A stretch of 14,372 nt of DNA from Candidatus Poseidoniaceae archaeon. Lineage in GTDB: Archaea; Thermoplasmatota; Poseidoniia; Poseidoniales; Poseidoniaceae. Positions 13,119-14,372 of the stretch are shown piece by piece. The notes under the pieces are model-generated. The model had not been told where the DNA came from. It saw only the letters and a program-made list of their open reading frames with translations, and made no database searches. The position numbers and the translations under genes were made by a program. Location: contig JAKMFF010000352.1 of the NCBI GenBank assembly GCA_022425585.1, positions 1 through 14,372 on the forward strand, given 5' to 3'. Position 1 is the stretch's first letter. Each line of letters opens with the position of its first letter.

Positions 13119-14372
13119 ATGCGTCAGGCAGTGTTATTGGCTCTCATGTGCTTGATGCTGCCATTGTCTGGCTGCTTTTCACCAAGCAACGACCCGGCAG
13201 AAAGTGGCACGGAGTCTATTTATCCTGATATTTATGACCGACACGAATTACAGTGGGATTGGGATGGCAGTTATGCCATGGTCTTAGAGCCTGGGCCCCA
13301 TGAATCGCTCGATGTTCAAGAGGCAACAATCACAGTTGATACCACCGGTACTTGGGTTGGTGGACCAAATAGCGCAGAGGTACACTTGTCATATTGGCTG
13401 CCTTCTAACACAGTAGCAGGCGATAAAGTTCCAGTTATTGCCGTAGTCTCTCCTTACTTTTCTTACGGTCAGCCAGGCGACGAATCTAACCCAACAAATA
13501 TTGTTGCAGCCGGCCGAGGGGAATTCATCTATGACAATTTTATCCCACACGGATATGCCTTAGCACAAGTAGCGGTATTTGCTACAGAAGAGAGCAGCGG
13601 TTGCTTTGACTACCGTGGCGACGGTGAAGGATTAGGAATCCATTCTGCTGTGGAATGGCTTGGCACACAAAATTGGAGTAATGGGAATGTCGCAATTTAC
13701 GGCAAGTCATACGAAGGAGCAACTGCTTGGGAAGCAGCAGCTCAAGGTAGTGAACATCTAAAGACAATAGTGCCCATTTCAGGCACTACAGCACTTGGCC
13801 CACTGTTGTACAAAAACGGTAGCGCCGAAGCCCGTTCACAAATTATGCATTCAAATTACGGCAGCAGCATTCTTGACTACGATGATGATGATTTAGATAA
13901 CCTGTGTGCTGACGTTGTTGAAGGATTCCTCGCTGGCCCTACAAGATATGGTTTAGGTGAAATGGACCCTTACATGGATAATTACTATGATGAAAGGAGC
14001 CATATTGACAAGGCATTGGGCAAGTATAACGGCAGCATCTATTGGGTTCAAGGCATGCAAGATTGGAATGTTGATCCACACCAAGTATTTGGCGGGCCCC
14101 CTGGAACTAACTGGTATCAAGCGTACATTGATGCAGGCTATGAAGTTGCAGGAATGTTAGGTCAGTGGGAGCATAATTACCCCGACCAGTGGAGTAAACA
14201 CAACGCCCAAGATTCAGGATATGGTGGGGAAGCAATTCACAACATGACTCGCTGGGATTGGGGCCAAGATTTGTTTGAATGGATGGAATATTACCTCAAA
14301 GACATCGGCCCTAAACCAGACTTACATGCTCAGATACAACGCAATGACGGTGAGTGGAGAATCGAAGAGACA
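13119..14372 (+). CDS. lipoprotein CocE/X-Pro dipeptidyl-peptidase (S15) family hydrolase, 3' end beyond window
   Basis: A surface-anchored alpha/beta hydrolase. The signal peptide ends in a lipobox LSGC (Cys19), so the mature protein should be lipid-linked on the outer face of the membrane. The catalytic triad is visible: nucleophile Ser197 in YGKSYEG, Asp315 in GMQDWNVDP and His352 in GQWEHNY, with the DWNVDP wording typical of S15/CocE proteins. The 418 residues present cover the hydrolase domain; the C-terminal jelly-roll domain of the family begins at or beyond the right edge. The likely role is removing X-Pro dipeptides from peptides released by secreted proteases such as the subtilisin in this window, though CocE-type members act on esters or amides. 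The ATG at 13119 begins the signal peptide and is divergent from pyrF. Confidence 0.88.
   Translation, partial: MRQAVLLALMCLMLPLSGCFSPSNDPAESGTESIYPDIYDRHELQWDWDGSYAMVLEPGPHESLDVQEATITVDTTGTWVGGPNSAEVHLSYWLPSNTVAGDKVPVIAVVSPYFSYGQPGDESNPTNIVAAGRGEFIYDNFIPHGYALAQVAVFATEESSGCFDYRGDGEGLGIHSAVEWLGTQNWSNGNVAIYGKSYEGATAWEAAAQGSEHLKTIVPISGTTALGPLLYKNGSAEARSQIMHSNYGSSILDYDDDDLDNLCADVVEGFLAGPTRYGLGEMDPYMDNYYDERSHIDKALGKYNGSIYWVQGMQDWNVDPHQVFGGPPGTNWYQAYIDAGYEVAGMLGQWEHNYPDQWSKHNAQDSGYGGEAIHNMTRWDWGQDLFEWMEYYLKDIGPKPDLHAQIQRNDGEWRIEET

Noticed and set aside
1..14372. tRNA genes, CRISPR arrays, insertion sequences or attachment sites
   Set aside because: Reading through the spacers showed no cloverleaf, regularly spaced repeats, terminal inverted repeats or transposase motifs. 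All gaps between genes are under 300 bases.

Overview
The window reads as a stretch of an archaeal chromosome, most likely a marine euryarchaeon of the Marine Group II / Poseidoniales type (Thermoplasmatota). The archaeal markers are a geranylgeranylglyceryl phosphate synthase (first committed step of archaeal lipid synthesis), ribosomal protein L18Ae/LX, prefoldin alpha and FtsY in the archaeal order, TATA boxes placed for leaderless transcripts, and a GGTGA-type ribosome binding site. The group-level assignment is an inference. It rests on the mix of archaeal information genes with a secreted TSP3-repeat subtilisin and an S15 lipoprotein hydrolase, a style I associate with this lineage. No marker alone proves it.

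Layout. (1) 1-1170, minus: the N-terminal two thirds of an ABC exporter, running off the left edge at its Walker A motif. (2) 1275-2696, plus: GGGP synthase, then a redoxin-like protein that may have its own leaderless promoter. (3) 2720-5087, minus: a MamK-like actin-family ATPase followed by a 421-residue cytosolic coiled-coil protein. This pair is the most intriguing part of the window. (4) 5355-8465, minus: a large secreted, C-terminally anchored subtilisin-like protease with calcium-binding TSP3 repeats. (5) 8565-12001, plus: L18Ae, prefoldin alpha, FtsY, a DUF1844 protein, then a degenerate receiver-domain protein with a C-terminal membrane anchor. (6) 11984-13023, minus: a eukaryote-type OMP decarboxylase translationally coupled to a small membrane protein, whose 3' end overlaps the receiver gene. 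(7) 13119-14372, plus: a partial lipoprotein hydrolase of the CocE/X-Pro dipeptidyl-peptidase family.

How they fit together. Regions 4 and 7 fit a heterotroph that digests protein at its surface. Region 5 handles protein synthesis, folding and membrane targeting. Region 3 looks like a two-gene cytoskeletal module: an actin-like filament former plus a long coiled coil, with no magnetosome genes nearby. No tRNA, rRNA, CRISPR array, insertion sequence or other mobile element was seen. Coding density is high and no gene-free gap exceeds 300 bases.
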